Source: Variovorax brevis | GTDB taxonomy: Bacteria; Pseudomonadota; Gammaproteobacteria; Burkholderiales; Burkholderiaceae_C | DNA: 64,000 bases | Assembly (NCBI RefSeq): GCF_030317105.1 | Contig: NZ_JASZYG010000014.1 | Span: 62,001 to 126,000 of the forward strand | Reading direction: 5' to 3' | In this document: one piece after another, positions 1 through 8,490 of the stretch | Layout of the letters: each line of letters begins with the position of its first letter | Numbering within the stretch: the first letter of the stretch is position 1 | The notes under the pieces: model-generated | What the model was told of the DNA's origin: nothing | What the model saw: only the letters and a program-made list of their open reading frames with translations | Databases searched by the model: none | Translations under genes and position numbers: made by a program

Positions 1-4
1 GCTG

Positions 5-89
5 GGGTGAGGGCTCCGGGCCTTTGATGAGGCGGGGCGAGTGGATACGCCCGGTGCCCTCACCCTGACCCTCTCCCGGAGGGAGAGGG
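5..89. repeat. Intergenic palindromic element
   Basis: Two nested inverted repeats lie downstream of the sugar-receptor gene. A 17-base arm at 5-21 pairs with 49-65 with one mismatch. A perfect 9-bp stem at 69-77 and 81-89 follows, with a 3-base loop. Neither arm is followed by a T-run on either strand, so it is not a classical intrinsic terminator. It looks like a REP-type palindrome, and it may still slow 3' exonucleases on the minus-strand transporter message. The window edge prevents seeing what lies to its left. Confidence 0.5.
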
Positions 90-132
90 GAAAAGTCGGA
101 GCCCCACCTCAAAGGGAGAGGAGACAAGGCCA

Positions 133-1074
133 TCAGTCGTACAACACCGCCGCGATCTTCGGATCTGCAATATTGCCCTTGTCGTACCAATAAAAGCCCG
201 TGTCGATGACCTTGGGCAGCGTCTCGCCCTTGAGTGCCTTCACTGCCGCCTCGACCGTCTTGTAGCCGATGCCCACCGGGTTCTGCGTGATGGCGCCGGC
301 CATGAGGCCGTCCTTGATCGCGTCCTTCTGCTGCTTGCCCGAGTCGTAGCCGACGATGACGAACTTGCGCTTGGTCTCCTTGGCCGCATTGACCACGCCG
401 ATGGCCGAGCCCTCGTTCGCGCCGAACATGCCCTTGAGGTTCGGGTAGGCCTGCAGGATGGACTTGGCGATCTCGGTGGACTTGAGCTGGTCGCCGCCGC
501 CGTACTGCACGCTCACGATCTTGATGTTCGGATAGGTCGACTTCATGCGGTCGACAAAGCCGTCGCGCCGATCGACGCCGGTGCGGCTGGTCTGGTCGTG
601 CACCACCAGCGCGACTTCGCCCGCCTTGCCGATCAGCTCGGCCATCTTGTCCGCAGCGAGTGCGGCGGCCGCCTTGTTGTCGGTGGTGGCGGTGGTCACG
701 GGAATGTCGCTGTCCACGCCCGAGTCGAAGGCGACCACCGGAATCTTCGCGGCCTGCGCCTTCTTCAGCAGCGGAATGGCCGCCTTGCTGTCGAGCGCTG
801 CAAAGCCGAGCGCGGCGGGCTTCTTGGCCAGCGCCGCCGAGAGCATGTCGATCTGCTTGTCGACCATGGCTTCGGTCTCCGGTCCCTCGAAGGTGACGCG
901 GACCTTGTAGTCTTTCGCGGCCTGGTCGGCGCCCTGCTTCACCGCTTGCCAGAACTGGTGCTGGAAGCCCTTGGACACCAGCGGAATGTAGGGCTGCTCC
1001 TGCGCCATCGCCACGCCGCCCAGGCCCAGGCTGGCGGCCAGCACGGCGGCAATGCTCACTGCTCTTCTCTTCAT
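133..1074 (-). CDS. Sugar ABC transporter periplasmic substrate-binding protein (CUT2/RbsB type)
   Basis: This is a 313-residue periplasmic binding protein of the ribose/xylose type (peripla_BP_4 fold). A Sec signal peptide covers about residues 1-24, ending in VAMAQ. The mature chain opens with IPLVSKGFQHQFWQ, typical of receptors that bring sugars to CUT2 transporters. It contains the expected two-lobed pattern, with VDKQIDMLSAAL early and VIVGYDSGKQQ in the second lobe. A clear AGGAGA ribosome site precedes the ATG. It is the last gene of a minus-strand operon with the permease (55 bp upstream) and the ATPase. The ligand cannot be read from sequence; the amidohydrolase at the head of the operon suggests a deoxy- or methyl-pentose/hexose such as L-fucose. 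That link is inference. Confidence 0.9.
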   Translation of the reverse strand: MKRRAVSIAAVLAASLGLGGVAMAQEQPYIPLVSKGFQHQFWQAVKQGADQAAKDYKVRVTFEGPETEAMVDKQIDMLSAALAKKPAALGFAALDSKAAIPLLKKAQAAKIPVVAFDSGVDSDIPVTTATTDNKAAAALAADKMAELIGKAGEVALVVHDQTSRTGVDRRDGFVDRMKSTYPNIKIVSVQYGGGDQLKSTEIAKSILQAYPNLKGMFGANEGSAIGVVNAAKETKRKFVIVGYDSGKQQKDAIKDGLMAGAITQNPVGIGYKTVEAAVKALKGETLPKVIDTGFYWYDKGNIADPKIAAVLYD

Positions 1075-1129
1075 GACTTCGTGTCTCCTTGGTTGGGGTT
1101 GCTTCGTCGGGAAAAAAAGAATGCGCCGC

Positions 1130-2152
1130 CTACTGCTTCTTGCGGCGGATGATGTCCATGTAAACAGCCAGGATGATGATGACGCCCGTCACCACCGTCT
1201 GCCACTCCTGCGCCACCGACATGATGCGCAAGCCGTTGGTCAGCACGCTCATGATGAAGGCGCCGATGATCGTGCCGATGACGGTGCCCGTGCCCCCGCT
1301 GAGCGATGTGCCGCCGATGACCACCGCCGCAATGGCGTCCAGCTCGTAGCCCTGCCCCAGCGCCGGCTGCGCCGAGTTCAGGCGCGACGCAATGATGAGC
1401 CCCGCGATGCCGCAGATGGCGCCGCTCACGGTGTACACCACGATCTTCCAGAAGTCCACGTTCACGCCCGACAGCCGCACCGCTTCCTCGTTGCTGCCCA
1501 GCGCAAAGGTGTAGCGGCCCAGCGGCGTCTTGTTGAGCACGATGCTCGCCACGATGGCCACGACGAACAGGATCAGCACCGCGTTGGGAATGGGCAGCGC
1601 GGGAAACCACTCGCCGATGAGCGATTCCTGCGAGATGTAGGTGAAGCCGGGCGTGTCGTTGAAGTAGATCGGCTTGGTGCCCGAGATGACCAGCGACAGA
1701 CCCTTGAGCAGCATCATCATGCCCAGCGTGGCAATGAAGGGCGGCACCTTGAGCTTGGCGATGATCACGCCCGACACGAAGCCGCACAGTGCGCCAAAGA
1801 AAATCGCCGCAACCACGCCCATGTAAAGCGGCATGCCCCAGTAGGTGAGCACCACGCCGGCCATGACGGCGCAGAAGGTCATCATCGTCCCCACCGACAG
1901 GTCGATGCCCGAGGTGATGATGACGAAGGTGCAGGCAATGGCCAGCACGCCGTTCACCGCCGTCGCCTGCAGGATCGCCACCATGTTGTCGGCCTGCAGG
2001 AAGTTCGGCGACGCAAAGCTGAAGAACATCATCAGCACCAGCAGGCTCGCGAAGGCCAGCAGCTTCTGCCGCGTGGACGGGCGAAACAGGCGCGCCATCA
2101 GGCTTGTCGGCGATGCGGCGGGGATCGAAGCGGGGACGGAGGAGTTGTCCAT
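1130..2152 (-). CDS. Sugar ABC transporter permease (RbsC family)
   Basis: This 340-residue inner-membrane permease belongs to the BPD_transp_2 (RbsC/XylH/AraH) family. The N-terminus is a short cytoplasmic Ser/Pro-rich tail, and the first membrane span starts near residue 30 (LLAFASLLVLMMFFSF). About eight to ten hydrophobic segments follow. Family signatures include SGIDLSVGTMM near residue 85 and the cytoplasmic loop GSNEEAVRLSGV, which contacts the ATPase. The C-terminus is basic (RRKKQ). The length is usual for the family. The gene starts 9 bp after the ATPase stop, so the two are almost certainly cotranscribed and probably translationally coupled. Confidence 0.92.
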   Translation of the reverse strand: MDNSSVPASIPAASPTSLMARLFRPSTRQKLLAFASLLVLMMFFSFASPNFLQADNMVAILQATAVNGVLAIACTFVIITSGIDLSVGTMMTFCAVMAGVVLTYWGMPLYMGVVAAIFFGALCGFVSGVIIAKLKVPPFIATLGMMMLLKGLSLVISGTKPIYFNDTPGFTYISQESLIGEWFPALPIPNAVLILFVVAIVASIVLNKTPLGRYTFALGSNEEAVRLSGVNVDFWKIVVYTVSGAICGIAGLIIASRLNSAQPALGQGYELDAIAAVVIGGTSLSGGTGTVIGTIIGAFIMSVLTNGLRIMSVAQEWQTVVTGVIIILAVYMDIIRRKKQ

Positions 2153-2161
2153 GGGGAGTGT

Positions 2162-3679
2162 TCAGGCGGGGGCTGCAGTGGCGCTTTCGCGCAGGGTGGC
2201 CAGGTGCATGATCTTTTCCTGCGTGGCCTCGTCGGCCTTGAGTTCACCGGTGATGCGCCCTTCGCACATCACCAGGATGCGGTGGCTCATGCGCAGCACT
2301 TCGGGCAGTTCGGAAGAGATCATCACGATGGCCTTGCCGTGCGCGGCGAGGTCGCTCAGGAGCCGATAGATCTCGGCCTTGGCGCCCACGTCGATGCCAC
2401 GGGTGGGCTCGTCGAAAAACAGGATGTCGCAGTCGCGCAGCAACCACTTGGCGATGACGATCTTCTGCTGGTTGCCGCCCGACAGCAGCCGCACCGCCTG
2501 CCGCACCGACGGCGTCTTGATGCTGAGTTGCCGCACGTAGTGCTTGGCGGATTTGTCGATGGCGCCCTGGTCCAGGAACAGGCGGGCGCGCGTGAAGCGC
2601 CGCAGGCTCGACAGCACCACGTTCGTCTTCACGTCTAGGCCGGTCGCCAGGCCGAAATGCTTGCGGTCTTCCGACAGGTAGCCGATGCCGTTGCGCACCG
2701 CGTCACGCGGTGAGCGGATGCGCACGCGCTTGCCGTGCACCTCGACCTCGCCAGCCTCGACCGCATCGGCGCCGAACACCGCACGCGCGACTTCGGTGCG
2801 GCCTGCGCCCATCAGGCCCGCAAAGCCAAGGATCTCGCCCTTGCGCAGCCGGAAGCTGACGTCCTTGATGGCCGCGCCGCGCCGCAGCCCCTGGACGGAG
2901 AGCACCACGGCGTTGTCCGAGGTGTCGGGCATCGCGCGCAAGTCGTCGCCGAGGTCGCGCCCCACCATCATCGAGATGATGTTTTCAATGGGCGTGCCGG
3001 CCATCGGCACCGTGGCGATGTACTGGCCGTCGCGCATCACGGTGACGCGGTCGGCAATCTGGCGCAGCTCGTCCATCTTGTGCGAGATGTAGACAATGCC
3101 CACGCCTTCGTCCTGGAGCTGGCGCACGACGCGGAACAGCTCGTCGATCTCCGCGTTGTTGAGCGCCGCGGTGGGCTCGTCCATGATGAGCACGCGCGAG
3201 TCGAAAGACAGCGCCTTGGCGATCTCCACCATCTGCTGGCGGGCCACCGTGAGTTCGCCCACCGGCGTGCGCGGATCGAGCCGCAGGCGCAGGCGCTGGA
3301 AGATCGCCTCCGCCTTTGCGTTGAGCGCCTGCTCGTCCAGGAAAAGGCCCAATCGCCCGCGCGGCTCGCGGCCGATGAAGATGTTCTGCGCCGCGCTCAG
3401 GTGGTTCATCAGGTTGAGTTCCTGGTGCACGATGCCGATGCCCAGCGCCTGCGCCGCACGCGGGCTGGCGATGTCGACCGGCCTGCCGTCGACCAGGATC
3501 TCGCCCGCGTCCTTCTGGTAGACGCCGGCCAGCACCTTCATGAGCGTGGACTTGCCCGCGCCGTTCTCGCCCATGAGCGCATGCACTTCGCCGGGCATCA
3601 ACTCGAATCGGCAATGGTCGAGCGCACGCACGCCGGGAAAGGACTTGCACAGCGCGCGGATCTCGACGATGGGATTCAT
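2162..3679 (-). CDS. Sugar ABC transporter ATP-binding protein, two ABC domains (RbsA/MglA type)
   Basis: This is a 505-residue ATPase with two fused nucleotide-binding domains, the normal form for CUT2 sugar importers. Domain 1 has Walker A GENGAGKST at residues 38-46 and Walker B VLIMDEPTAAL. Domain 2 has the degenerate P-loop GLMGAGRTEV and a well-preserved signature and Walker B (LSGGNQQK, DILFFDEPTRGID). In this family usually one site is the main hydrolytic site. The ATG overlaps the stop of the upstream amidohydrolase (ATGA at 3676-3679), showing translational coupling. It energises the permease and receptor encoded next. Confidence 0.93.
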   Translation of the reverse strand: MNPIVEIRALCKSFPGVRALDHCRFELMPGEVHALMGENGAGKSTLMKVLAGVYQKDAGEILVDGRPVDIASPRAAQALGIGIVHQELNLMNHLSAAQNIFIGREPRGRLGLFLDEQALNAKAEAIFQRLRLRLDPRTPVGELTVARQQMVEIAKALSFDSRVLIMDEPTAALNNAEIDELFRVVRQLQDEGVGIVYISHKMDELRQIADRVTVMRDGQYIATVPMAGTPIENIISMMVGRDLGDDLRAMPDTSDNAVVLSVQGLRRGAAIKDVSFRLRKGEILGFAGLMGAGRTEVARAVFGADAVEAGEVEVHGKRVRIRSPRDAVRNGIGYLSEDRKHFGLATGLDVKTNVVLSSLRRFTRARLFLDQGAIDKSAKHYVRQLSIKTPSVRQAVRLLSGGNQQKIVIAKWLLRDCDILFFDEPTRGIDVGAKAEIYRLLSDLAAHGKAIVMISSELPEVLRMSHRILVMCEGRITGELKADEATQEKIMHLATLRESATAAPA

Positions 3680-4545
3680 GCGTGCGGCGTCGGCAGGCCG
3701 TAGAAACGCGTGGCGCAGCCTTGCCGCACGCTGGCCTGTTCGTCGGGAGCCAGTTCACGGACCAGGACGTCGCTGATGGCGACCCAACTGGCGTAGTCGC
3801 TGGCGAGATTGAGCACCGGCCAGTCGCTGCCCCACATCAGGCGTTCGGGGCCGAAGCATTGCAGCAGGTGGTCCCACACGGGCCGCAGCGCGTCGGCGCC
3901 GGCCGATGGCGGGGCTTCGGTCAGCAGGCCGGACAGCTTGCAACACACTTGCGGATACGCGGCCAGTTCGGCCATCTGGCGGCGCCAAGCTTCGGCCCAA
4001 GGGGCGTTCCAGCCTTCAGCCAGTTGCGGCTTGGCGGCATGGTCGATCACCACTGGCAGATCCGGCCAGGCCTGCACGAAATGCAGCAGCGCCCCGAGGT
4101 GCGGCGGCTTCACCAGCGCGTCGAAACGCAGGCCCAGCCGCTGCAGGGCTTCGATGGCTGCGGGATGCGGCGCGTGCGCGATCCAGTCGGTGTCGGCAAG
4201 GTCCTGCAGCATCGGCCGCACGCCCTTGAACTTGGCGTGCCCGTCAGACCATTTCGCCAGCGTCGATGCGGCGTCGGCATGGCTCAGGTCGACCCAGCCC
4301 ACCACGCCGCCCACAAAGTTGTTTGTTTCTGCGAGCGCCAGCAGGAAGTCCGTCTCGGCCTCGCTGGCCGCCGCCTGCACCAGCACGGTCTGCACGACAC
4401 CCTGCGCTTGCAGGTGGCCTACCAGGTCTTCCGGCATGAAGTCGCGGTACAGCGCATGCAAGGCCGGCACGTCCGGACGCAGCCATCCATAGTCCCCGCG
4501 CGCGGGTTGCCAGAAGTGCTGGTGGGCGTCGATGCGCTGGATCAT
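3676..4545 (-). CDS. Amidohydrolase, L-fuconolactonase-like (COG3618)
   Basis: A predicted TIM-barrel metal-dependent hydrolase of the amidohydrolase_2 family, 289 residues. The N-terminal metal motif DAHQHFW is immediately at the start, which supports the ATG at 4545 over an ATG 45 bp upstream that would add an unconserved leader. Further family marks are VIDHAAKP near the middle and the late MWGSDWPV, where the Asp normally binds metal. Relatives open sugar lactones such as L-fucono-1,5-lactone or related pyrone dicarboxylates. As first gene of the sugar-transport operon it probably handles a lactone formed from the imported sugar, but no sugar dehydrogenase or dehydratase is beside it. Substrate is therefore open. 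Confidence 0.8.
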   Translation of the reverse strand: MIQRIDAHQHFWQPARGDYGWLRPDVPALHALYRDFMPEDLVGHLQAQGVVQTVLVQAAASEAETDFLLALAETNNFVGGVVGWVDLSHADAASTLAKWSDGHAKFKGVRPMLQDLADTDWIAHAPHPAAIEALQRLGLRFDALVKPPHLGALLHFVQAWPDLPVVIDHAAKPQLAEGWNAPWAEAWRRQMAELAAYPQVCCKLSGLLTEAPPSAGADALRPVWDHLLQCFGPERLMWGSDWPVLNLASDYASWVAISDVLVRELAPDEQASVRQGCATRFYGLPTPHA

Positions 4546-4700
4546 GGCCCGCAAATTATTGGTTAGGCGAGCGGCGAGTGCACTCCTCATTGCACTGGGG
4601 CTTTCCCGCGACGCTGAATCGCGGCATTGATCGTTGGCCGGGTGCCATCCGCAAACCTAAGGTTACGGTTGCATCCGACGCGGCGGGAGACAATGCCCGC

Positions 4701-5729
4701 ATGCCCCAATCCGCTGCACATGCGCACCCTTACGAGACCCTCACCCCCGACGTGGTGCTCGACGCGCTCGCAACGCTCGACCTGCACGGCGACGGCCGGC
4801 TCCAGGCCCTCAGCTCCTACGAGAACCGCGTTTACCAGATCCACCTCGAAGACCGCAGCATCGTCGTCGCCAAGTTCTATCGGCCCGGCCGCTGGAGCGA
4901 GGCGCAGATCCTGGAAGAACACTCCTTCTCCGCCGACCTGGCCGCAGCCGAGGTGCCCGTGGTGGCACCGCTTGCGCTCAAGGGCTCGACGCTGCACCAG
5001 CATGGCGGCTTCGCCTTCAGCGTGAGCCCCTACCGCGGCGGGCGCCCGCCCGAGCTCGACGACTTCGAGGTGCTCGAATGGATCGGCCGCTTTCTGGCGC
5101 GCATCCACACCGTTGGTGCGCACGAGCCCTTCATGACGCGCCCGACGCTGGACCTGCAGAGCTTCGGCATCGCCTCGCGCGACCGGCTGCTGGGCCACGA
5201 CATGATTCCGCTGGACGTGCAGCGCGACTGGGAAGCCATCTGCAATCAGGCGCTGGACATGATCGGCGCGACCGCGCTCGCCGACACCTCCACGGCCCAG
5301 GACGTGGACGGCCTTCATCGCCTGCGCGTGCACGGCGACTGTCATCCCGGCAACATCCTGTGGACACCCACCGACCGCCCCGGTGGCGGCCCGCACTTCG
5401 TCGACCTGGACGACGCGCGCACCGGCTTTGCGGTGCAGGACTTGTGGATGCTGCTGTCCGGCGATCGCGCGCAGCGCACGGGGCAGCTGTCGGGCCTGCT
5501 CGACGGCTACGAACAGTTCCGCGAATTCAATCGCAGCGAACTGGCCCTGATCGAGCCGCTGCGCACCTTGCGGCTCATCCACTACAGCGCCTGGCTGGCG
5601 CGCCGCTGGCAGGACCCGATTTTTCCGATCAACTTTCCGTGGTTCGGCTCCAGCGACTACTGGAAGGGCCAGATCCAGATGCTGCAGGACCAGTGCGAGG
5701 CGATGGAAGAGGAACCGCTCTACGCCTGA
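4701..5729 (+). CDS. srkA: Stress response kinase A (SrkA/YihE), aminoglycoside-phosphotransferase fold
   Basis: A cytoplasmic Ser/Thr kinase of the SrkA (YihE/RdoA) family, 342 residues from the chosen ATG. The catalytic loop is HGDCHPGNILW (Asp213, Asn218) and the metal-binding segment is FVDLDDAR (Asp235). The N-terminal SSYENRVYQI and the C-terminal WFGSSDYWKGQIQ are both characteristic of SrkA. In Enterobacteria this kinase protects against stress-induced death. An ATG at 4578 in the same frame adds 41 residues without family similarity, and GGGAGA at 4684-4689 suits the ATG at 4701. The 3' end overlaps the convergent LysR gene by 10 bp. Whether the two are functionally linked is unknown. 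Confidence 0.88.
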   Translation: MPQSAAHAHPYETLTPDVVLDALATLDLHGDGRLQALSSYENRVYQIHLEDRSIVVAKFYRPGRWSEAQILEEHSFSADLAAAEVPVVAPLALKGSTLHQHGGFAFSVSPYRGGRPPELDDFEVLEWIGRFLARIHTVGAHEPFMTRPTLDLQSFGIASRDRLLGHDMIPLDVQRDWEAICNQALDMIGATALADTSTAQDVDGLHRLRVHGDCHPGNILWTPTDRPGGGPHFVDLDDARTGFAVQDLWMLLSGDRAQRTGQLSGLLDGYEQFREFNRSELALIEPLRTLRLIHYSAWLARRWQDPIFPINFPWFGSSDYWKGQIQMLQDQCEAMEEEPLYA

Positions 5730-6622
5730 GCGTCGCCTTGGCCCGGCTGCGTTTTCTGCACCACGCGCAGGAAGTTCTGCACCACGGCGTTGTCGGGTCC
5801 GCTGCGCCAGACGCAATATGCGTCCGATCCGGCGACCACCTCCTCCAGCGGCCTGAACACCGCACCGCGCAGGGCCGCATGCTGCATCGCGGATGGCACG
5901 AGCGCCACGCCCATCCCCTGCGAGACCAGCGACACGACGGACAGCCAGTGCCGCACCTCGTGCCGCACCTGCGGGCGGAAACCGGCATCGGCGCAGATGG
6001 CGAGGATGCGCTCGTGGTAGTCCGGCGAGGCCTCGCGTGAAAACAGCACGAAGGGCTCGTCGCGCAGGCTCGCCAGGCCCAGGGTGCGGCGCCGCGCGAG
6101 CCGGTGCGACGCAGGCAGGCAGGCCACGAAGGGCTCCGAGAGCAGCAGCACCTGGTTCAGCTCGGGCGGCATGCGGCTGGTGTGGACGAAGCCGACGTCC
6201 ATGCGGTCGTGCATCAGCTCGGCGATCTGCTGGCCCGAATTGAGTTCGGCCAAGGTGACGCGCACGGCCGGATACGCCGCCTGAAAGCTCACCAAGGCCT
6301 GCGGCAAGCCGCGATACAGCATCGCGCCGACAAAACCCACGCGCAGCCGCCCTGCCGACCCGTGCGATACGTCGCGCGCTTCCAGCGCCGCGTCTTCGGC
6401 CTGGCGCAGCAGCACGCGCGCCGAAGCGAGCAGCGCACTGCCGGCCGGCGTGAGCCGCACTTCCTTGCTGTTGCGGTCGAACAGCCGCGCGCCGACCGAC
6501 TCCTCGAGCTGCCGGATGGCCACGCTGAGCGGCGGTTGCGAGATCGACAGGCGCCGCGCGGCGCGACCGAAATGAAGCTCTTCCGCCAGAACGCAGAAGT
6601 AGCGCAGGTGGCGCAGTTCCAT
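5720..6622 (-). CDS. LysR family transcriptional regulator
   Basis: A 300-residue LysR-type regulator. The N-terminal winged helix-turn-helix (about residues 1-60) reads MELRHLRYF ... ISQPPLSVAIRQLE, the classic LysR start. The effector domain follows from about residue 90 (LRVGFVGAMLYRG). The open frame extends much further upstream, but only the ATG at 6622 gives the conserved N-terminus, and the longer part is antisense to the acyl-CoA dehydrogenase. It is divergent from the catabolic operon that starts at 6713, with a LysR-type palindrome in the 90-bp gap. It is therefore the probable regulator of that operon, responding to the acid or CoA intermediate. Confidence 0.9.
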   Translation of the reverse strand: MELRHLRYFCVLAEELHFGRAARRLSISQPPLSVAIRQLEESVGARLFDRNSKEVRLTPAGSALLASARVLLRQAEDAALEARDVSHGSAGRLRVGFVGAMLYRGLPQALVSFQAAYPAVRVTLAELNSGQQIAELMHDRMDVGFVHTSRMPPELNQVLLLSEPFVACLPASHRLARRRTLGLASLRDEPFVLFSREASPDYHERILAICADAGFRPQVRHEVRHWLSVVSLVSQGMGVALVPSAMQHAALRGAVFRPLEEVVAGSDAYCVWRSGPDNAVVQNFLRVVQKTQPGQGDAQA

Positions 6623-6654
6623 CGATAGGCCAATCAAATCAATCAAGACAAATT

Positions 6655-6673
6655 CGATATTAGACAGATATCG
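6655..6673. promoter_or_regulatory. Probable LysR operator in divergent promoter
   Basis: A perfect 6-bp inverted repeat CGATAT-N7-ATATCG sits in the 90-bp gap between the divergent LysR gene and the acyl-CoA dehydrogenase gene. It contains the T-N11-A pattern typical of LysR recognition sites and is the most AT-rich part of this region. Its position, 39 bp before the dehydrogenase start, fits an activator or autoregulatory site. Binding by this LysR protein is inferred. Confidence 0.6.
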
Positions 6674-6712
6674 TCGCGACGCCAACAATCCGGGCCATTC
6701 AGGAGACGAAGC

Positions 6713-8458
6713 ATGGCCCACACCGCTGCCCAGACCGCTCACACCGCCAACGCCGCCCACGCCGCCGAAAGCGCCCACCCCGTGCCCGACCGCCACGGAC
6801 AAAACCTCTTCAGCACCGACACCGAACTGCACAAGCTGCTCGCGCTCTACCTGCCGCAAGACCTGCTGCGCCACATGCAGCCGCACTTCGACAGGCTCGG
6901 CGCACTGGCCGGCGGCACGCTCGACGAACTGGCCCACACCGCCGACGTGAACCCGCCCACGCTGACGCTGCGCACCCGCACCGGCATCGACGACCAGCGC
7001 ATCAACAAGCACCCCGCCTATGTCGAGATGGAGCGCTTGGCGCTCAGCGAATTCGGCCTGGCCGCCATGTCGCACCGCGAGGAAACGCTGGGCTGGAAGG
7101 GCAAGATGCCGCCGCTCGTCAAGTACGTGCTGACCTACCTTTTCGTGCAGGCGGAATTTGGTCTGTGCTGCCCCGTGTCGATGACCGACTCGCTGGCGCG
7201 CACGCTCAAGAAGTTCGGCAGCCCGGAACTGGTCGCGCGCTTCCTGCCGCGCTTCCAGTCGGTTGATTTCGATGAACTGGCGCAGGGCGCGATGTTCATG
7301 ACCGAGCAGGCGGCCGGTTCCGACATCGCAGCCACCGTCACCAGCGCCGCACAGGACGATCAGGGGCAATGGCGCCTCACCGGCGACAAGTGGTTCTGCT
7401 CCAACCCCGATGCCGATTTCGCGATGGTGCTGGCGCGCGTCGAAGGCTCGGCGCCCGGCATGAAGGGCGTGTCGCTGTTCCTGCTGCCGCGCCAACTGGA
7501 CGACGGCTCGCACAACCACTACCGCATCATCCGCCTCAAGGACAAGATGGGCACGCGCTCGATGGCCAGCGGCGAGATCCGCCTGGAAGGCGCCATCGCC
7601 TACCTCGTCGGCGAACAGGGCCGCGGCTTCGTGCAGATGGCCGACATGGTCAACAACTCGCGCCTGTCGAACGGCGTGCGCGCCGCCGGCCTGATGCGCC
7701 GCGCGTGTGCCGAGGCCGAATACATCGCAAGCGAACGCCGCGCCTTCGGCAAGCGCCTAGCCGACATGCCGCTGATGCAGAAGCAGTTGCAGAAGCTGCG
7801 CCTGCCGGCCGAGCAGGCCCGCACCATGGTGTTCCAGACCGCGCAGGCGCTGATGCGCTCCGACGGTGGCGACACTGCTGCCTACCCGCTGCTGCGCATC
7901 CTCACGCCGCTCATCAAGTTCCGCGCGTGCCGCGACGCGCGCAAGGTCACGGGCGACGCGATGGAAGTGCGCGGCGGCTGCGGCTACATCGAGGAATGGG
8001 CCGACCCGCGCCTCGTGCGCGATGCCCACTTGGGCTCGATCTGGGAAGGCACCAGCAACATCGTCGCGCTCGACGTGATCCGCGCGGTGACACGAGAGAA
8101 CTCGCTGCCCGCCTTGCAGGCGCACTTTGGCGCGCTGCTCGACGATGCGCCGCTCGCACCCGCTTTCACGAAGGCCTTGCGCGGTGCGCTGGACCGCGCC
8201 TGCGCGCTGGCCGCCAGCGCCGCCGAAGCCGCGAAGGAAGGCGACGTCATCGCACGCCAAGCGGCCTCCGCGCTGTATCACACCAGCAGCGCCATCGCGA
8301 TGGCCTGGGAAGGCGCCCGTGGCGGATCGACCCAGCGCATCGAGTGGGCGCAGCTCGTATTGCTGCACCGCGTGCTGCCGCGCGATCCGCTCGCACCGGC
8401 CGGCATCCCCGCCGACTGGACGCTTCCCGCACCGACCGCCGCCACCATCGCGGCCTGA
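6713..8458 (+). CDS. Acyl-CoA dehydrogenase (AidB-like, large form)
   Basis: A 581-residue FAD-dependent acyl-CoA dehydrogenase, longer than the usual 380 residues and similar in layout to AidB-type members. A His/Ala-rich N-terminal stretch (about residues 1-25) precedes the first helical domain. The flavin signature MTEQAAGSDIAAT is near residue 205. The C-terminal domain carries GCGYIEEWADPRLVRDA and WEGTSNIVALD, the region that normally carries the catalytic base and binds FAD. AGGAGA lies before the ATG. It leads an operon with two solute receptors, two CoA-transferases and a thioesterase, so it probably oxidises the CoA ester of an imported carboxylic acid. The exact acyl chain is unknown. 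Confidence 0.88.
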   Translation: MAHTAAQTAHTANAAHAAESAHPVPDRHGQNLFSTDTELHKLLALYLPQDLLRHMQPHFDRLGALAGGTLDELAHTADVNPPTLTLRTRTGIDDQRINKHPAYVEMERLALSEFGLAAMSHREETLGWKGKMPPLVKYVLTYLFVQAEFGLCCPVSMTDSLARTLKKFGSPELVARFLPRFQSVDFDELAQGAMFMTEQAAGSDIAATVTSAAQDDQGQWRLTGDKWFCSNPDADFAMVLARVEGSAPGMKGVSLFLLPRQLDDGSHNHYRIIRLKDKMGTRSMASGEIRLEGAIAYLVGEQGRGFVQMADMVNNSRLSNGVRAAGLMRRACAEAEYIASERRAFGKRLADMPLMQKQLQKLRLPAEQARTMVFQTAQALMRSDGGDTAAYPLLRILTPLIKFRACRDARKVTGDAMEVRGGCGYIEEWADPRLVRDAHLGSIWEGTSNIVALDVIRAVTRENSLPALQAHFGALLDDAPLAPAFTKALRGALDRACALAASAAEAAKEGDVIARQAASALYHTSSAIAMAWEGARGGSTQRIEWAQLVLLHRVLPRDPLAPAGIPADWTLPAPTAATIAA

Positions 8459-8490
8459 CGATCGAACCATTCAGAACGAGAGACAAGCAA

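Noticed and set aside
69..89. Hairpin as terminator of the sugar transporter operon
   Set aside because: No T-run follows the stem on the minus strand; treated as a palindromic repeat instead.
1052..2638. A 528-codon plus-strand frame opposite the sugar transporter genes
   Set aside because: His/Arg/Asp-rich composition typical of antisense GC-rich frames; the minus-strand genes have clear family motifs.
6623..7519. Upstream extension of the LysR frame
   Set aside because: It overlaps the acyl-CoA dehydrogenase antisense, and the LysR N-terminus begins exactly at 6622.
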